64,000 bases of DNA from Streptomyces clavifer. Lineage in GTDB: Bacteria > Actinomycetota > Actinomycetes > Streptomycetales > Streptomycetaceae. This document shows positions 16,327 through 26,210 of the stretch, piece by piece. The stretch covers positions 728,920-792,919 of the forward strand of contig BMWJ01000003.1 of NCBI GenBank assembly GCA_014651175.1. The letters run 5' to 3'. Numbering within the stretch: the stretch's first letter is position 1; each line of letters starts with the position of its first letter. The notes below the pieces were generated by a model. That model was not told the origin of the DNA. It ran no database searches and saw only the letters and a list, made by a program, of their open reading frames with translations. The position numbers and the translations under genes were made by a program.

Positions 16327-18561
16327 GTGCCCCGGTTCAGTGTCATCGTGCCCGCGTACCGGGTCCAGGCGTATCTGCACGCGTGTCTCGACTCCGTGCT
16401 GAACCAGTCCTTCAAGGACTACGAGATCATCGTGGTCGACGACTGTTCACCGGACGCCTGCGGCCCGATCGCCGACGAGTACGCCGCCCGTGATCCCCGG
16501 GTCGGCGTCGTCCACCTCCCGCACAACTCCGGCCTCGGTCCCGCGCGCAACGCCGGAGTGGCCAGGGCGAGCGGGGACTACCTGCTCTTCCTGGACGGCG
16601 ACGACACGTTCACCCCCGAGGCCCTGCAGACCATCGCCGACCGGCTGGAGGCGACCGCCGACCCCGACGTCCTGGTCTACGACTACGCCCGTACGTACTG
16701 GTCGGGCGAGAGCGAACGCAACACCTTCGCCCACCACCTCGCGGAGACGGGCCCCGGCTCCTTCCGGCTGGCGGAGCGCCCCGAGCTCCTGAAGGTCCTG
16801 ATGGTCGTCTGGAACAAGGCGTACCGCCGCGAGTTCATCGAGGCGGAGGGCTTCACCTTCCCGCCCGGCTACTACGAGGACACCCCCTGGACCTATCCGG
16901 TGCTGATGGCCGCCGGATCGATCGCCGTCCTGGACGCCGTCTGCGTGGGCTACCGCCAGCGGCGCCGGGGAAACATCCTCTCCACCACCACCCGCAGGCA
17001 CTTCGACGTCTTCGACCAGTACGACCGGGTCTTCGCCTTCATCGACGCGCGTCCCGAACTCGCCCTCTGGCGACCGGTGATGTTCCGCCGGATGCTCGAC
17101 CACTTCTCGACGCTGTACACCTCCCAGGCCCGGCTGCCGCGCGGCACCCGGGCCCCGTTCTTCCGCCGGGCCCGCGCCCACTGCCGCCGCTACCGCGCCC
17201 CGGGCGCCCCCGTACCCGGCCGTACCCGGTTGCGGCACGCCCTGTTCCGGCTGGGCGCCCACCGCACCTACCGCGCCCTGTGGGCGGCGCAGCAGCTGCG
17301 CCGCCGGCTGCGCCGCGGCAACGCGACGCTGCGGCGCGCCGTGCGTGGCACCGCCCTCCAGGTGCACTACCGGGTCCAGCTGCGGCTGCCGGTACGGCCC
17401 GGGGAGGCGGTGTTCGCCGCCTACTGGAACCGCGGCTACACGTGCAGTCCCGCGGCCCTGGAGGCCACGGCCCGCGCACTCGTCCCCGGACTGCGCACCT
17501 CCTGGATCTGCCGCCCCGAGGACGCGCACACCGTGCCGGCGGCCACCCGGGTGCTGCACCCGGGGACATTCGCGTACTGGACGGCCCTGGCGCGCTCCAA
17601 GTACCTCGTGAACAACGTCAACTTCGATCACAGGCTGGTGAAGAGACGGGGTCAGGTACTGCTGCAGACCCATCACGGGACGCCCCTGAAGACCATGGGG
17701 ACCGACCTCGTGCACCGCCCCGCGGCAGCCGGATCCATGGACTTCGCACAGCTGCTCCGCAACATCGACAAGTGGGACTTCTCGCTCTCCGCCAACCAGC
17801 ACTCCACGCTCGTGTGGGAGCGCGCCTACCCCTCCGGCTACACCACGCTGGAGTACGGCAGTCCCCGCAACGACGTCTTCCACCGCGTGGACTCCGCCGA
17901 GACCGCACGGCTGCGCGAGCGCCTGGCCATCCCGGCCGGGAGCACCGCCCTGCTGTACGCGCCCACCCACCGGGACTACCGGCGCGACCAGCACCACCCC
18001 CTGGACCTGGACCGGCTGGTCCGGGTCCTGGGCCCGCGCTTCGTCGTGCTGGCCCGCTCGCACTACCTGGACGAGACGGCCCGGACGACGGCCGGGCACA
18101 CCCGGCATCCGCGGATCATCGACGTCAGCGCCCATCCGTCCGTCGAGGAACTGTGCCTCGCCTCGGACGCGTTGATCACGGACTACTCGTCGCTGATGTT
18201 CGACTACGTCAATCTGGACCGGCCCGTCGTCCTCCATCTGGAGGACAGGCAGGCGTACGAGGCGGCGCGCGGCACGTACTTCGATCTGGAGGCGTTCCCG
18301 CCCGGGGCGGTGGCGCGCGACCCGGAGGAGCTGCACGAGATCTTCGCCACGGACCACTGGCGCGGCCCCCGGTCGACGCAGCGACGGGCGGCGTTCCGGG
18401 CCCGGTTCTGTCCGTACGACGACGGGCACGCGGCGGAGCGGGTGGTGCGCCGGATCTTCCTGGACGACACCTCCGGGCTGCCGCTGCCCGTGCCGCTCAC
18501 CAGCCGGGGGCCCACCGGGGTGCCCCGGCAGGTGCCGGTGCGGGAGTACACCAACGGGTGA
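16327..18561 (+). CDS. GT2 glycosyltransferase fused to TagF-like CDP-glycerol glycerophosphotransferase (copy A)
   Basis: 744 aa from a GTG (VPRFSVIVPAYRVQAYL). Residues 1-215 form a GT-A domain with intact motifs IIVVDDCSPD and LDGDD (89-93). A basic linker follows (about 260-345). The C-terminal part, from about 355, is a TagF-type domain: AAYWNRGYTCSP, QTHHGTPLKTMG (His 449/450), ALLYAPTHRDYR, and ITDYSSLMFDY (about 618), the loops that hold the catalytic histidines and bind CDP-glycerol in TagF. It has no secretion signal and probably acts at the cytoplasmic membrane face. First gene of the glycopolymer locus, convergent with the GT4 gene. The transferred sugar and polyol phosphate are not known. 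Confidence 0.85.
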   Translation: MPRFSVIVPAYRVQAYLHACLDSVLNQSFKDYEIIVVDDCSPDACGPIADEYAARDPRVGVVHLPHNSGLGPARNAGVARASGDYLLFLDGDDTFTPEALQTIADRLEATADPDVLVYDYARTYWSGESERNTFAHHLAETGPGSFRLAERPELLKVLMVVWNKAYRREFIEAEGFTFPPGYYEDTPWTYPVLMAAGSIAVLDAVCVGYRQRRRGNILSTTTRRHFDVFDQYDRVFAFIDARPELALWRPVMFRRMLDHFSTLYTSQARLPRGTRAPFFRRARAHCRRYRAPGAPVPGRTRLRHALFRLGAHRTYRALWAAQQLRRRLRRGNATLRRAVRGTALQVHYRVQLRLPVRPGEAVFAAYWNRGYTCSPAALEATARALVPGLRTSWICRPEDAHTVPAATRVLHPGTFAYWTALARSKYLVNNVNFDHRLVKRRGQVLLQTHHGTPLKTMGTDLVHRPAAAGSMDFAQLLRNIDKWDFSLSANQHSTLVWERAYPSGYTTLEYGSPRNDVFHRVDSAETARLRERLAIPAGSTALLYAPTHRDYRRDQHHPLDLDRLVRVLGPRFVVLARSHYLDETARTTAGHTRHPRIIDVSAHPSVEELCLASDALITDYSSLMFDYVNLDRPVVLHLEDRQAYEAARGTYFDLEAFPPGAVARDPEELHEIFATDHWRGPRSTQRRAAFRARFCPYDDGHAAERVVRRIFLDDTSGLPLPVPLTSRGPTGVPRQVPVREYTNG

Positions 18562-18645
18562 GGCCCGGGGTGCGAGGGGAGATCCCGCGTCCCGGGCCCG
18601 GCTTCCGCGGGGCGCCGGGCGGTCCCGGAGCACCGCGCCCTCTGC

Positions 18646-19791
18646 TCAGCGTTCCAGGAACGCGAACAGCTCCTCCCAGCGGGACATGATCTCCGCCTCT
18701 GAGAACCGCTGGACGTTGACCCTGGCCCGCGCCCCCATCGCGTCCCGCAGCCGGGGACTGCCGGTGAGCCGCAGCAGCCGGTCGGCGAGCGCCCCGATGT
18801 CCCCGGCGGGGGCGAGGAGTCCGTCCTCGCCGTCGCGAACGATCTCCCGCACGCCGGGCGCGCAGTCGAAGGCCGCGCACGGCACGCCGCTCGCCATCGC
18901 CTCCATCAGCGCGAGCGGGAAGCCCTCGCCGCGCGAGGACTGGACGAAGACGGAGGAGGCGGCGAGCGCACCCGGGACATCGTCCGTACGCCCCCGCCAA
19001 CGGACCGATCCGTCCAGCCCCAGCCCGGTGCACCGGGCCCGGAGGTCCGCCTCGTCCTCGCCCGCCCCGTACACGTCCAGGTGCCAGTCGGGGCGCTGCG
19101 GGGCCACCAGGGCCCAGGCGTCCAGGAGCATGTCGATGCCCTTCTGGTCGGAGAGCCTGCCGATGCTCGCCACCGACTTCTCGCACCGCGGGGAGGGCAC
19201 GTCGGGCAGGGCGGCCAGCGCGTTCGGCAGGAAGCCGACGTTGTTCATCCCGTCGCCCGCCCAGGTGTCGGCGTCCTCCTCGGTGAGGACGAGCCACCGG
19301 TCGAGCCCCGTGTAGTGCCTCTTGATCCAGCGGTAGCGGTGGCCGGCCCGGGAGTAGGCGTAGGACTCGTGGCTCATCCCGATGACCCGCAGGCCGGTGG
19401 TGTCCGCCTCCGAGACCCACTCCATGGCCCAGACCTGGCTGACGATCACCACCCCGCCGGGCCGTGCGGTGCGGAAGACCTCCGAGAGCCGGTCGACGGC
19501 CCGGCGCTTCTCCGCGACCCGCGCCGCCTCGTTCCGGCGGGCGGTGATCCGGAAGCGGTCCCGCAGCCCCCGGGGGGCCCAGGGGGTCGGCGGGTGCGCC
19601 GGGTACAGCGCGGTGACGGGGTATCCGGGCGGGTCCGGCAGGGCCATCTTCAGTTCGGCGGCGTGGATGCCGACGGTGTGCACCCGGTGGCCCCGCTGCT
19701 GGAAGAGCTGGGCGGTCCGGTGCATCCAGCCGGTCACCCCGCCGAGCTCGTCGGTGCTGTTGGAGACGATGAAGACGTCACGGCTGCTCAT
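18646..19791 (-). CDS. GT4-family glycosyltransferase
   Basis: A 381-aa GT-B fold enzyme of family 4. The N-terminal domain has the glycine-rich loop (NSTDELGGVTGWMHRTA), a central helix region and the C-terminal donor-binding half VASIGRLSDQKGID. The acceptor and phosphate site is EGFPLALMEAM (about 288-296), the EX7E motif of retaining GT4 enzymes. It probably adds a sugar to the wall polymer from a nucleotide-sugar donor. Its ATG overlaps the stop of the upstream TagF-like gene (ATGA), so it is the last gene of a translationally coupled minus-strand run. Confidence 0.85.
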   Translation of the reverse strand: MSSRDVFIVSNSTDELGGVTGWMHRTAQLFQQRGHRVHTVGIHAAELKMALPDPPGYPVTALYPAHPPTPWAPRGLRDRFRITARRNEAARVAEKRRAVDRLSEVFRTARPGGVVIVSQVWAMEWVSEADTTGLRVIGMSHESYAYSRAGHRYRWIKRHYTGLDRWLVLTEEDADTWAGDGMNNVGFLPNALAALPDVPSPRCEKSVASIGRLSDQKGIDMLLDAWALVAPQRPDWHLDVYGAGEDEADLRARCTGLGLDGSVRWRGRTDDVPGALAASSVFVQSSRGEGFPLALMEAMASGVPCAAFDCAPGVREIVRDGEDGLLAPAGDIGALADRLLRLTGSPRLRDAMGARARVNVQRFSEAEIMSRWEELFAFLER

Positions 19792-22640
19792 CGGCCGGCC
19801 TCCCCGCCACCGGTGGTCCGGGCCGCGGGCGCGTGCCGGGCGAACACGGTGTCGACGACCGCCCGTGCCGCGTCCCCCCGGTCGTACGCACCGAACTCCC
19901 GGGCGAACCTGCTGCGCCGTTCCTGGAAGTCGCAGTCCACGGCCTTCAGCCGGGCCAGCACGGCGAACAGTTCGTCCTCGGTGGCCACCACCGGCCCGGG
20001 CGCCTTCTCCCGCAGGTCGAAATAGCTGCCCCGGTCGGCCGCGTACTCCTCGAGGTCGGGTGCGAACAGGACGATCGGCCGGTCCAGGAGCGCGAAGTCG
20101 AACATGATCGACGAGTAGTCGGTGACCAGGACGTCGGAGAGCGCCAGGAGTTCACTCACGTCGTGGTGGCGCGAGACGTCCACGACCGTCCCCGGCGGGC
20201 ACACGGGCAGGCTCGCCGCCTCCAGGTAGTGCGCCCGGATCAGCAGCGTGTATCGGTCGCCGAAGCGCTCCGCGAAGCGTGCGGCGTCCAGCAGCAGCCG
20301 TCGCCGCCTCTGCCTGCCGGGCCCGCCGCGGAACGTCGGCGCGTAGAGGACGGTCTTGCGGTGGTCGGGCAGGCCGAGCTCCGCCGCGAGCGCCGGGCGG
20401 GGCAGCCGCCCCTCCGTCTCGTCCCGGACCCGGGCCGCCAGGAGGGCGTCGTTGCGCGGGTACCCGGTGCGCAGCAGGGCGCGCTCGGGAAGCCGGTAGG
20501 CGCGGGCCAGGGTACGGACGTCGTGCTCGGAGCGCACGAGGAAGTGGTCGAAGCGGTCCACGGCCTGCTGGAGCCGTTCGCGCTGCGGGGCGTTCTGCAG
20601 GCGCACCCGGGTCTCGTCGAAGCCCATGCGCTTGTACGCCGAACCGTGCCAGGTCTGCAGGTAGGTGGTGCCGGACGGTTTGGCCAGCTGCTGCGGGAAA
20701 CCCTGGTTGTCGACCCAGAACTCGGCCCTGGCGAGCGCCCACAGATAGCGCCAGGACCAGCGGCGCACGAGCCGTGAGCCGTCGGCCGGGAAACCCTCGG
20801 GCGAACCGTCGTACGACCAGACGCAGCGCAGGGGGAGCCCTCTTCCGCGTACCTCCTCGTGGATGGCCCGGGGGCTGTCGCCGTAGCAGGTGCCCATGTG
20901 GCTCTCGAAGACCACCGACCCCCTTCGCACGGGCAGCCGGAGGAGCCAGGAGTGGTAGACGGAGACCTTGAACCCACGCGCGTGCAGCCGGTCGCGGCGG
21001 GTGCGCAGGCTCCGCAGCAGGACCCTGGCCCGGCGCGCGGGGCGGAAGTGGGTGGCGTAGTGGACGAGCCGCCCGGCCGAGCGGGCGGGGCGGCGGTGCG
21101 CTTCGAGGCGCAGCGCGAGATGGTCCTTGAGCGTGACGTAGGGCTGCCAGGTGTCGCCGGCGGCCGGGCCGAGCCTGGGCAGGGCGGGGAAGCGGTCCGC
21201 CGGGCCGACGAGGTCACGGGCGGCGAAGAGGTCACTGACCGCGCGGATCCGGCCGTCGTCCACCACCATCCGCACGTCCCACACGGTGTCCCGGACGCCG
21301 AGGGGGCGCAGGACACGGGTGAGGTCGGCCCGGGTGCGCCAGCCGATCCCGGTGGCGTCGCGCCGCAGGTCGTCGACGGGTACGCGGAAGGTGCGGGCGC
21401 CGTCCCGTACGCGGAATTCCAGATGGGCCGCCACCGAAGGCCCCGGCCCCGTGTGCGAGGGCAGCACGAGGCGCCCCTCCAGCAGGACCCGGCCCCCGTC
21501 CGGCTCGCAGCGGGTGAGCCGGTTCATCAGCCGCAGCTCGCCGAACGTGCGGTGCTGGTGGCCGAGCTCGGTGACGTCGAGCGCGGGGTCGGCCCCCTCG
21601 CCCTGCCAGTACACCCGCCCGTCGTCCGCCACGGTGAGCGGCGCGGCCACCGCGCCCCGTCTGCGCAGCGCGTACGCCACCGCCAGCACACCGTCCGCGT
21701 CGCCGCGCTCCAGCAGCCGCACGCCGGCGCGTTCGACGGGCGGCAGGGTGAGCAGGACCGGCTCGGGAACGCTGTCCGGGAGCACCCGGGCGGCCGTCGC
21801 GGCGATCCGGTCCCGCTCGGCGGCGGGCAGCAGCGGGAAGGTCCGCACCAGCGGTACGAGGTGGTCGAGCGGGAACGCCCCGTCCCGCTCCTCACGCAGT
21901 CCGGCCTGCCCGCACGCCTCGAGGAGGTGGCCCGCCCTGCGGTGCGCCTCGACGAGTCCGGCGACGTCCCGGCCGTCGTCGGGGGCGGCACGCCCGGAGA
22001 CGATCCGGCGGCGTACGAGCGCGATACGGCCCACCGCCGCAGCGGCCTCGATGCCGAACAGGATCTCGCTGCGGGTGAGGTCCTCCCCGTAGCGCAGGGC
22101 GTGCCGTTCCCGTGCCTCACGGCGCAGGCAGAAGCCGGTCACCAGGGCGTCGTGCACGACGAGTCCGGGGGCGTCGGCGAACCGCTCGACGCAGCGTGAG
22201 CGCGCGAACAGCGGCTGCTGCCACGGCGGTTCCTGTTCCTTCTCGCCGTCCCCGGTGAGGCGGCTCCAGCGCCCGGCGACCAGGTCGGCACCAGTGCGCG
22301 CACCGGCCTCCCAGAGGTTGCGGCAGGCGTGCTGCTGGAGTCGTTCGCCGTCGTCGAGCACGAGGACGTACGTGCCCCGGGCCGCGTCCAGACCCGTGTT
22401 GCGCAGGGCCGCCACGCAGTCCGCCCGGGCACCGGCGTCGAGGAGGCGGACGCGGTCCGGGGAACGCCCGGCGAGCGAGGCGGCTGCTGCGCGCAGGGCC
22501 GCGCCGCCGTCCGCCGGCAGGACGACGAGGGCCTCCACGGCCCGAAGCGTCTGGTCGAGCACGGACTCCACGGAGGCGCGGAGGGCGGCCTCCCCTCCCG
22601 GGGCCGCGGTGACGACGCAGCTGAAGTCGGGGGTGCTCAT
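19788..22640 (-). CDS. TagF-like glycerophosphotransferase with degenerate GT-A domain (copy B)
   Basis: 950 aa from MSTPDFSCVVTAAPGG; ATGA overlaps at both ends set the start and stop. The N-terminal ~210 residues keep the GT-A shape (SVESVLDQTLRAVEALVVL...ALRNTGLDAARGTYVLVLDDGE). The usual VDDGS, however, is LPADGG and the DxD region is changed to LDDGE, so nucleotide-sugar catalysis is doubtful. A middle beta-rich region (about 350-500) follows, then a complete TagF-type domain: VFESHMGTCYGDSPRAI, QTWHGSAYKRMG (about 663-671), VLYAPTFRGG, and VTDYSSIMFDF (about 838). Likely a polyol-phosphate transferase whose N-terminal domain binds rather than reacts (inference). Confidence 0.83.
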   Translation of the reverse strand: MSTPDFSCVVTAAPGGEAALRASVESVLDQTLRAVEALVVLPADGGAALRAAAASLAGRSPDRVRLLDAGARADCVAALRNTGLDAARGTYVLVLDDGERLQQHACRNLWEAGARTGADLVAGRWSRLTGDGEKEQEPPWQQPLFARSRCVERFADAPGLVVHDALVTGFCLRREARERHALRYGEDLTRSEILFGIEAAAAVGRIALVRRRIVSGRAAPDDGRDVAGLVEAHRRAGHLLEACGQAGLREERDGAFPLDHLVPLVRTFPLLPAAERDRIAATAARVLPDSVPEPVLLTLPPVERAGVRLLERGDADGVLAVAYALRRRGAVAAPLTVADDGRVYWQGEGADPALDVTELGHQHRTFGELRLMNRLTRCEPDGGRVLLEGRLVLPSHTGPGPSVAAHLEFRVRDGARTFRVPVDDLRRDATGIGWRTRADLTRVLRPLGVRDTVWDVRMVVDDGRIRAVSDLFAARDLVGPADRFPALPRLGPAAGDTWQPYVTLKDHLALRLEAHRRPARSAGRLVHYATHFRPARRARVLLRSLRTRRDRLHARGFKVSVYHSWLLRLPVRRGSVVFESHMGTCYGDSPRAIHEEVRGRGLPLRCVWSYDGSPEGFPADGSRLVRRWSWRYLWALARAEFWVDNQGFPQQLAKPSGTTYLQTWHGSAYKRMGFDETRVRLQNAPQRERLQQAVDRFDHFLVRSEHDVRTLARAYRLPERALLRTGYPRNDALLAARVRDETEGRLPRPALAAELGLPDHRKTVLYAPTFRGGPGRQRRRRLLLDAARFAERFGDRYTLLIRAHYLEAASLPVCPPGTVVDVSRHHDVSELLALSDVLVTDYSSIMFDFALLDRPIVLFAPDLEEYAADRGSYFDLREKAPGPVVATEDELFAVLARLKAVDCDFQERRSRFAREFGAYDRGDAARAVVDTVFARHAPAARTTGGGEAGR

Positions 22641-25600
22641 ACCCGCGCCCCCTTCAGCATGCGGTCCACGACCCGCACCGCGGCGGTCCCGTCGTCCAGG
22701 TCGCAGAACGCCTCGCGGAAGCGGGCGTACGCCTCCTGGTGGGACGTGGCCGCCGACGCGTCGCGCAGGGCTTCGACGACCCCGGCCGAGGTCGGGACGA
22801 GCGGACCGGGCGCCCGGCTCTCGAAGTCGAAGCAGAAGCCGCGCAGGGTGTCGCGGTAGTGCTCCAGGTCGTAGGTGTGGAAGACCATCGGCCGGCCGGT
22901 CTGCGCGAAGTCGAACATCAGGGACGAGTAGTCCGTGACCAGCACATCGCTGATCAGCATCAGCTCGGCCACGTCCGGGTAGCGCGACACGTCGCGGACG
23001 AAGTCGCTCTCCGGGACGCTCCCGCCGACCAGGTAGTGGCGGCGCACCAGCAGGACGTGGTCGTCGCCGAGTGCCCTCCGGGCCTGTTCCAGGTCCAGTC
23101 GCAGATCGAGTCCGTACCGGCCGCTCCGCTTGGGGCGGTCCTCGCGCCAGGTGGGGGCGTACAGGACGACACGGCGGCCCTCGGGCACGTCGAGCGACCG
23201 GCGTACGGCGGCTGCGGTCTTGGCCCGGTCGGGGGCGTGCAGCAGGTCGTTGCGCGGGTATCCGCACTCCAGGACCTCGCCGGTGTGTCCGAGGGCGCGG
23301 CGCAGGACGGGTGTGGAGAAGCTGTTCGGCGAGACGAGCACGCTCCACTGGGCGGCACGCCGGGGCATGGACGCCATGTACGCGGTGTCCGCGCACCGGC
23401 TGCCCTCCAGGTCGCGGCCGATGCGCTTGAGCGGGGTGCCGTGCCAGGTCTGGACGACGAACTGGCCGTCGGCCCGGTCGAACCACTCGGGCAGCTGGGT
23501 GTTGGTGACGACCCAGCGGCTGCGGGCCAGGGCCTCGTGCCACTCGGCGCTGTACAGGGCCACGGCACGGGCCCCGGCGGGCACGGCGGCCTGCTGGTCG
23601 CGCACCACCCACAGGTGCTCGACGCCGGTGGCCCGGCGGGCCAGTTCCTCGTGGACGGCGCGGGGCGAGTCCGAGTACTGGCGGCCGTCGAAGCTGGAGT
23701 ACAGCACCGCGTCCCGCAGCTCGCCGCCGCGCGCGGCGGCGTACCCGGCGCGCAGCCGGCGCTGCCCGTACGCCCCCCTGTCGCGTACCGGCAAGGCGCT
23801 GCCGGACTCCAGGCAGAGCCGGTCGTGGAAGCGCCGCCCCAGCGTGAAGCGACGCCCGCCGGACTCCTGGTGCAACGGCATTCCGGCGTGCAGCTGATGC
23901 ACCACGCGCACCGGGAGGTAGCGCTCCGGGTCCCGCTCGCCCCGCTCGCGGAGGGAGGGGTACCAGCGGCCCTCGGCGAGCGGGAGGGTCCCGCCGATGC
24001 CGTCGACCGCCCAGGGAACGAGCTCCGCGCGGAAGGCGTCCCCCGTCCGCTCCACGGCGAAGGCCGACTCCTCCTGATGGCCGCCGTGCCGCAGGACGAG
24101 CTCCAGCGCCCGTCCCGTGCCGGCCGGGCAGCTCCCCTCGATGACGAGGGGCCCGCCGTCGGGCCACACCACGCGTCCGACGACGGGCTGCACCGTCCGG
24201 TCCGTGAGGACCAGGTCGCCGGAGGGGTTGGCCGCGGCGTACACCTCGCGGCCCCCGGCCAGCGGATACCGTCCGGCATCGGTCTCCGGGCGGGCCGCCA
24301 CCGGCACCCGGCGACCCCCGGTGACCAGTTGGACGCCCCAGTCGCCGTCGGAGCGCCGGAACGCGTCGAGCGGCACCTCGGCGACGACCGTGCGGCCGTC
24401 CGTGCGGCCGTCCGTGTCACCGCCGGCCACCAGGGGGAACTCCCTGGTCTCCTTGGTGCGCCACTCCTGGATCCGCAGGGCCGTCGGTGCGCTGCCGTCC
24501 AGGACCCGCACCGCGATCCGCACCCCGCTCCCGGCCGCCGTCGCCCGGTGCCCGGCGAGCACGGCGTCGACCGGCTCCGCGCGCAGCTCCAGCTTGTTGC
24601 CGGAGAGCACGGGGACGATCCGGGTGCGCTCGTCGACGTACCGCACGGCGGGTGCGGCCGGATGGCCGAGCAGCCTCATGGGGCCCCGGCGCGGGCGCCC
24701 CGCGCCGATCACGACGGACTCCAGCTTCCAGACCTTCCGGGCGCCCCGCGCCGTCCCCCCGGTGAGCCGGACCGGGTCGACCACGGTCTCGAAACCGGAG
24801 CGCTCGTAGTGGTGCAGCGAGCGGCCGGACGCGGCCGCGGCTTCGTCCGTCACCGTCCTGCGCAGCCGGAGCGGCACCAGCCGCCTGCCCGACCGCAGCC
24901 AGCCCGTCCCGGCCGACCTGCCCGGGGCGTTGCGGACGTACGCGTACCCCTTGAGGTGCAGCTTCCCGTCCCGCCACACCGCCTCGGTGAGGTGCGCGTG
25001 CACGGGGAGGTCCTCGGCGGACAGGGCGGCCGCCCGGCGCGGGAGCGGGCCCTCGACCCCCGGGTGCTGGGCCCGTGGCCGGAGGAGACCCCGGACGTGG
25101 AAGGTGTCGCGGTCGGCCGACTCGTGGGCGAGGAGGGCCAGCAGTTCCGGCATCCTGCGTTCCCGGATGAGCTGCCACTTGACGCGCAGATGCAGCGGCA
25201 GCCCGTCGAGGACCGCCGGGTCGACGGTGTCGGCGAAGGCGTTCGCATGGGTGAGGAAGGCCTCGTGGTACTCCGCGTCGCCGTCCGGGAGCGCCTCCAT
25301 GAACAGCCACAGGTCCCCGGAGAGCGCGTGCGCGTCGTAGTCCCTCCGGGCCTCCGGCATGCCCCGCTCCGCGAGGAAGCGGCTGACGGTGGTGACCGCG
25401 GTGACCCGGTCACGGATGCCCCGGGCCACGGCGCGCCGGGTGGTGATCGAGCCGTCCCGGTCCCGCCAGTGGTAGACGGGCTCCTCGACGACGTCCACAC
25501 CGGCGGCCAGGAAGTGGGCGGGGAGGACGACGGCGATGTCCTCGTACAGGACCCCGGTCGGGAAGGCGAAGGAGTGCAGCTCCCAGAAGGTCCTGCGGAA

Positions 25601-26095
25601 CACCTTGTTGCACGCGATGCGGTCGCCGAGCAGGAGCCCGTCCCGGGTGACGTGGGTGGCCCGGCGGGACCTCTCCATGGTCTTGCGGAACATCGGGGAC
25701 TGTTCGAGCGCACCGTCCGCCCGGAGCCTGAGCACGTTGCCGGTGACGAAGTCGGAGCCGGACGCGTCGAGTTCACCGAGCATCCGGCGGTACGCGCCGG
25801 GCGGCACGACGTCGTCGCTGTCGACGAACGCCAGGAACTCCCCCTCCGGGTGCGCCTGCGCGGCCCCGGCGTTGCGCGCGGCGCCGAGCCCGGCGTTCTC
25901 CTGCCGGATCAGCCGGAAGCGCGGGTCCCTGCGGGAGAACTCCAGGGCCACGTCCGCGCTGCGGTCCGTCGAACCGTCGTCGACCATGACGACTTCGAGG
26001 TCCGCCATGGTCTGCGCTGCGAGCGAGTCCAGGCAGGCTCCGAGGTACTCCTCGACGTTGTAGAGCGGGACGACGACGGTGAGTCGGGGTGCCAT
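22637..26095 (-). CDS. GT2 glycosyltransferase fused to TagF-like domain (copy C, 1,152 aa)
   Basis: Starts at MAPRLTVVVPLYNVEEYL (ATG 26095; GGAAGGA lies about 13 bp upstream, a little far; an in-frame ATG at 26128 has no visible ribosome binding site). The GT-A domain has intact VMVDDGSTD and FVDSDD and a typical GAARNAGAA loop. A ~350-residue middle region follows with repeated beta-type segments (KLHLKGYAYVRNAPG). The TagF domain has SSFDGRQYSDSPRAVHEEL, QTWHGTPLKRIG (about 883-893), VLYAPTWREDRPKR and VTDYSSLMFDF (about 1053). It is closest in architecture to copy E across the divergent region. It overlaps copy B by ATGA. Confidence 0.85.
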   Translation of the reverse strand: MAPRLTVVVPLYNVEEYLGACLDSLAAQTMADLEVVMVDDGSTDRSADVALEFSRRDPRFRLIRQENAGLGAARNAGAAQAHPEGEFLAFVDSDDVVPPGAYRRMLGELDASGSDFVTGNVLRLRADGALEQSPMFRKTMERSRRATHVTRDGLLLGDRIACNKVFRRTFWELHSFAFPTGVLYEDIAVVLPAHFLAAGVDVVEEPVYHWRDRDGSITTRRAVARGIRDRVTAVTTVSRFLAERGMPEARRDYDAHALSGDLWLFMEALPDGDAEYHEAFLTHANAFADTVDPAVLDGLPLHLRVKWQLIRERRMPELLALLAHESADRDTFHVRGLLRPRAQHPGVEGPLPRRAAALSAEDLPVHAHLTEAVWRDGKLHLKGYAYVRNAPGRSAGTGWLRSGRRLVPLRLRRTVTDEAAAASGRSLHHYERSGFETVVDPVRLTGGTARGARKVWKLESVVIGAGRPRRGPMRLLGHPAAPAVRYVDERTRIVPVLSGNKLELRAEPVDAVLAGHRATAAGSGVRIAVRVLDGSAPTALRIQEWRTKETREFPLVAGGDTDGRTDGRTVVAEVPLDAFRRSDGDWGVQLVTGGRRVPVAARPETDAGRYPLAGGREVYAAANPSGDLVLTDRTVQPVVGRVVWPDGGPLVIEGSCPAGTGRALELVLRHGGHQEESAFAVERTGDAFRAELVPWAVDGIGGTLPLAEGRWYPSLRERGERDPERYLPVRVVHQLHAGMPLHQESGGRRFTLGRRFHDRLCLESGSALPVRDRGAYGQRRLRAGYAAARGGELRDAVLYSSFDGRQYSDSPRAVHEELARRATGVEHLWVVRDQQAAVPAGARAVALYSAEWHEALARSRWVVTNTQLPEWFDRADGQFVVQTWHGTPLKRIGRDLEGSRCADTAYMASMPRRAAQWSVLVSPNSFSTPVLRRALGHTGEVLECGYPRNDLLHAPDRAKTAAAVRRSLDVPEGRRVVLYAPTWREDRPKRSGRYGLDLRLDLEQARRALGDDHVLLVRRHYLVGGSVPESDFVRDVSRYPDVAELMLISDVLVTDYSSLMFDFAQTGRPMVFHTYDLEHYRDTLRGFCFDFESRAPGPLVPTSAGVVEALRDASAATSHQEAYARFREAFCDLDDGTAAVRVVDRMLKGARV

Positions 26096-26157
26096 GCGCT
26101 GCGCACGATCCTTCCGGGCGGACGACATCGGTCAACTGGTCTGCTGCTTAACGAACG

Positions 26158-26187
26158 AGCCCCGTGCCGGGGAGGCAACGGGGCTCA
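26158..26187 (-). terminator. Hairpin between the TylF-like and copy C genes
   Basis: GAGCCCCGT (26158-26166) pairs with ACGGGGCTC (26179-26187), loop 12 nt. It lies 24 bp after the TylF-like stop and about 60 bp before the next minus-strand ATG. It may terminate or attenuate transcription inside the cluster. Confidence 0.5.
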
Positions 26188-26210
26188 CAGCGACCACTGT
26201 CCGGGGAGGC

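Noticed and set aside
22641-24167. Extension of the copy B protein into the copy C region
   Set aside because: This part of the frame is a shadow of copy C. The ATGA overlap at 22637-22640 and the GT-A-like start support the shorter protein.
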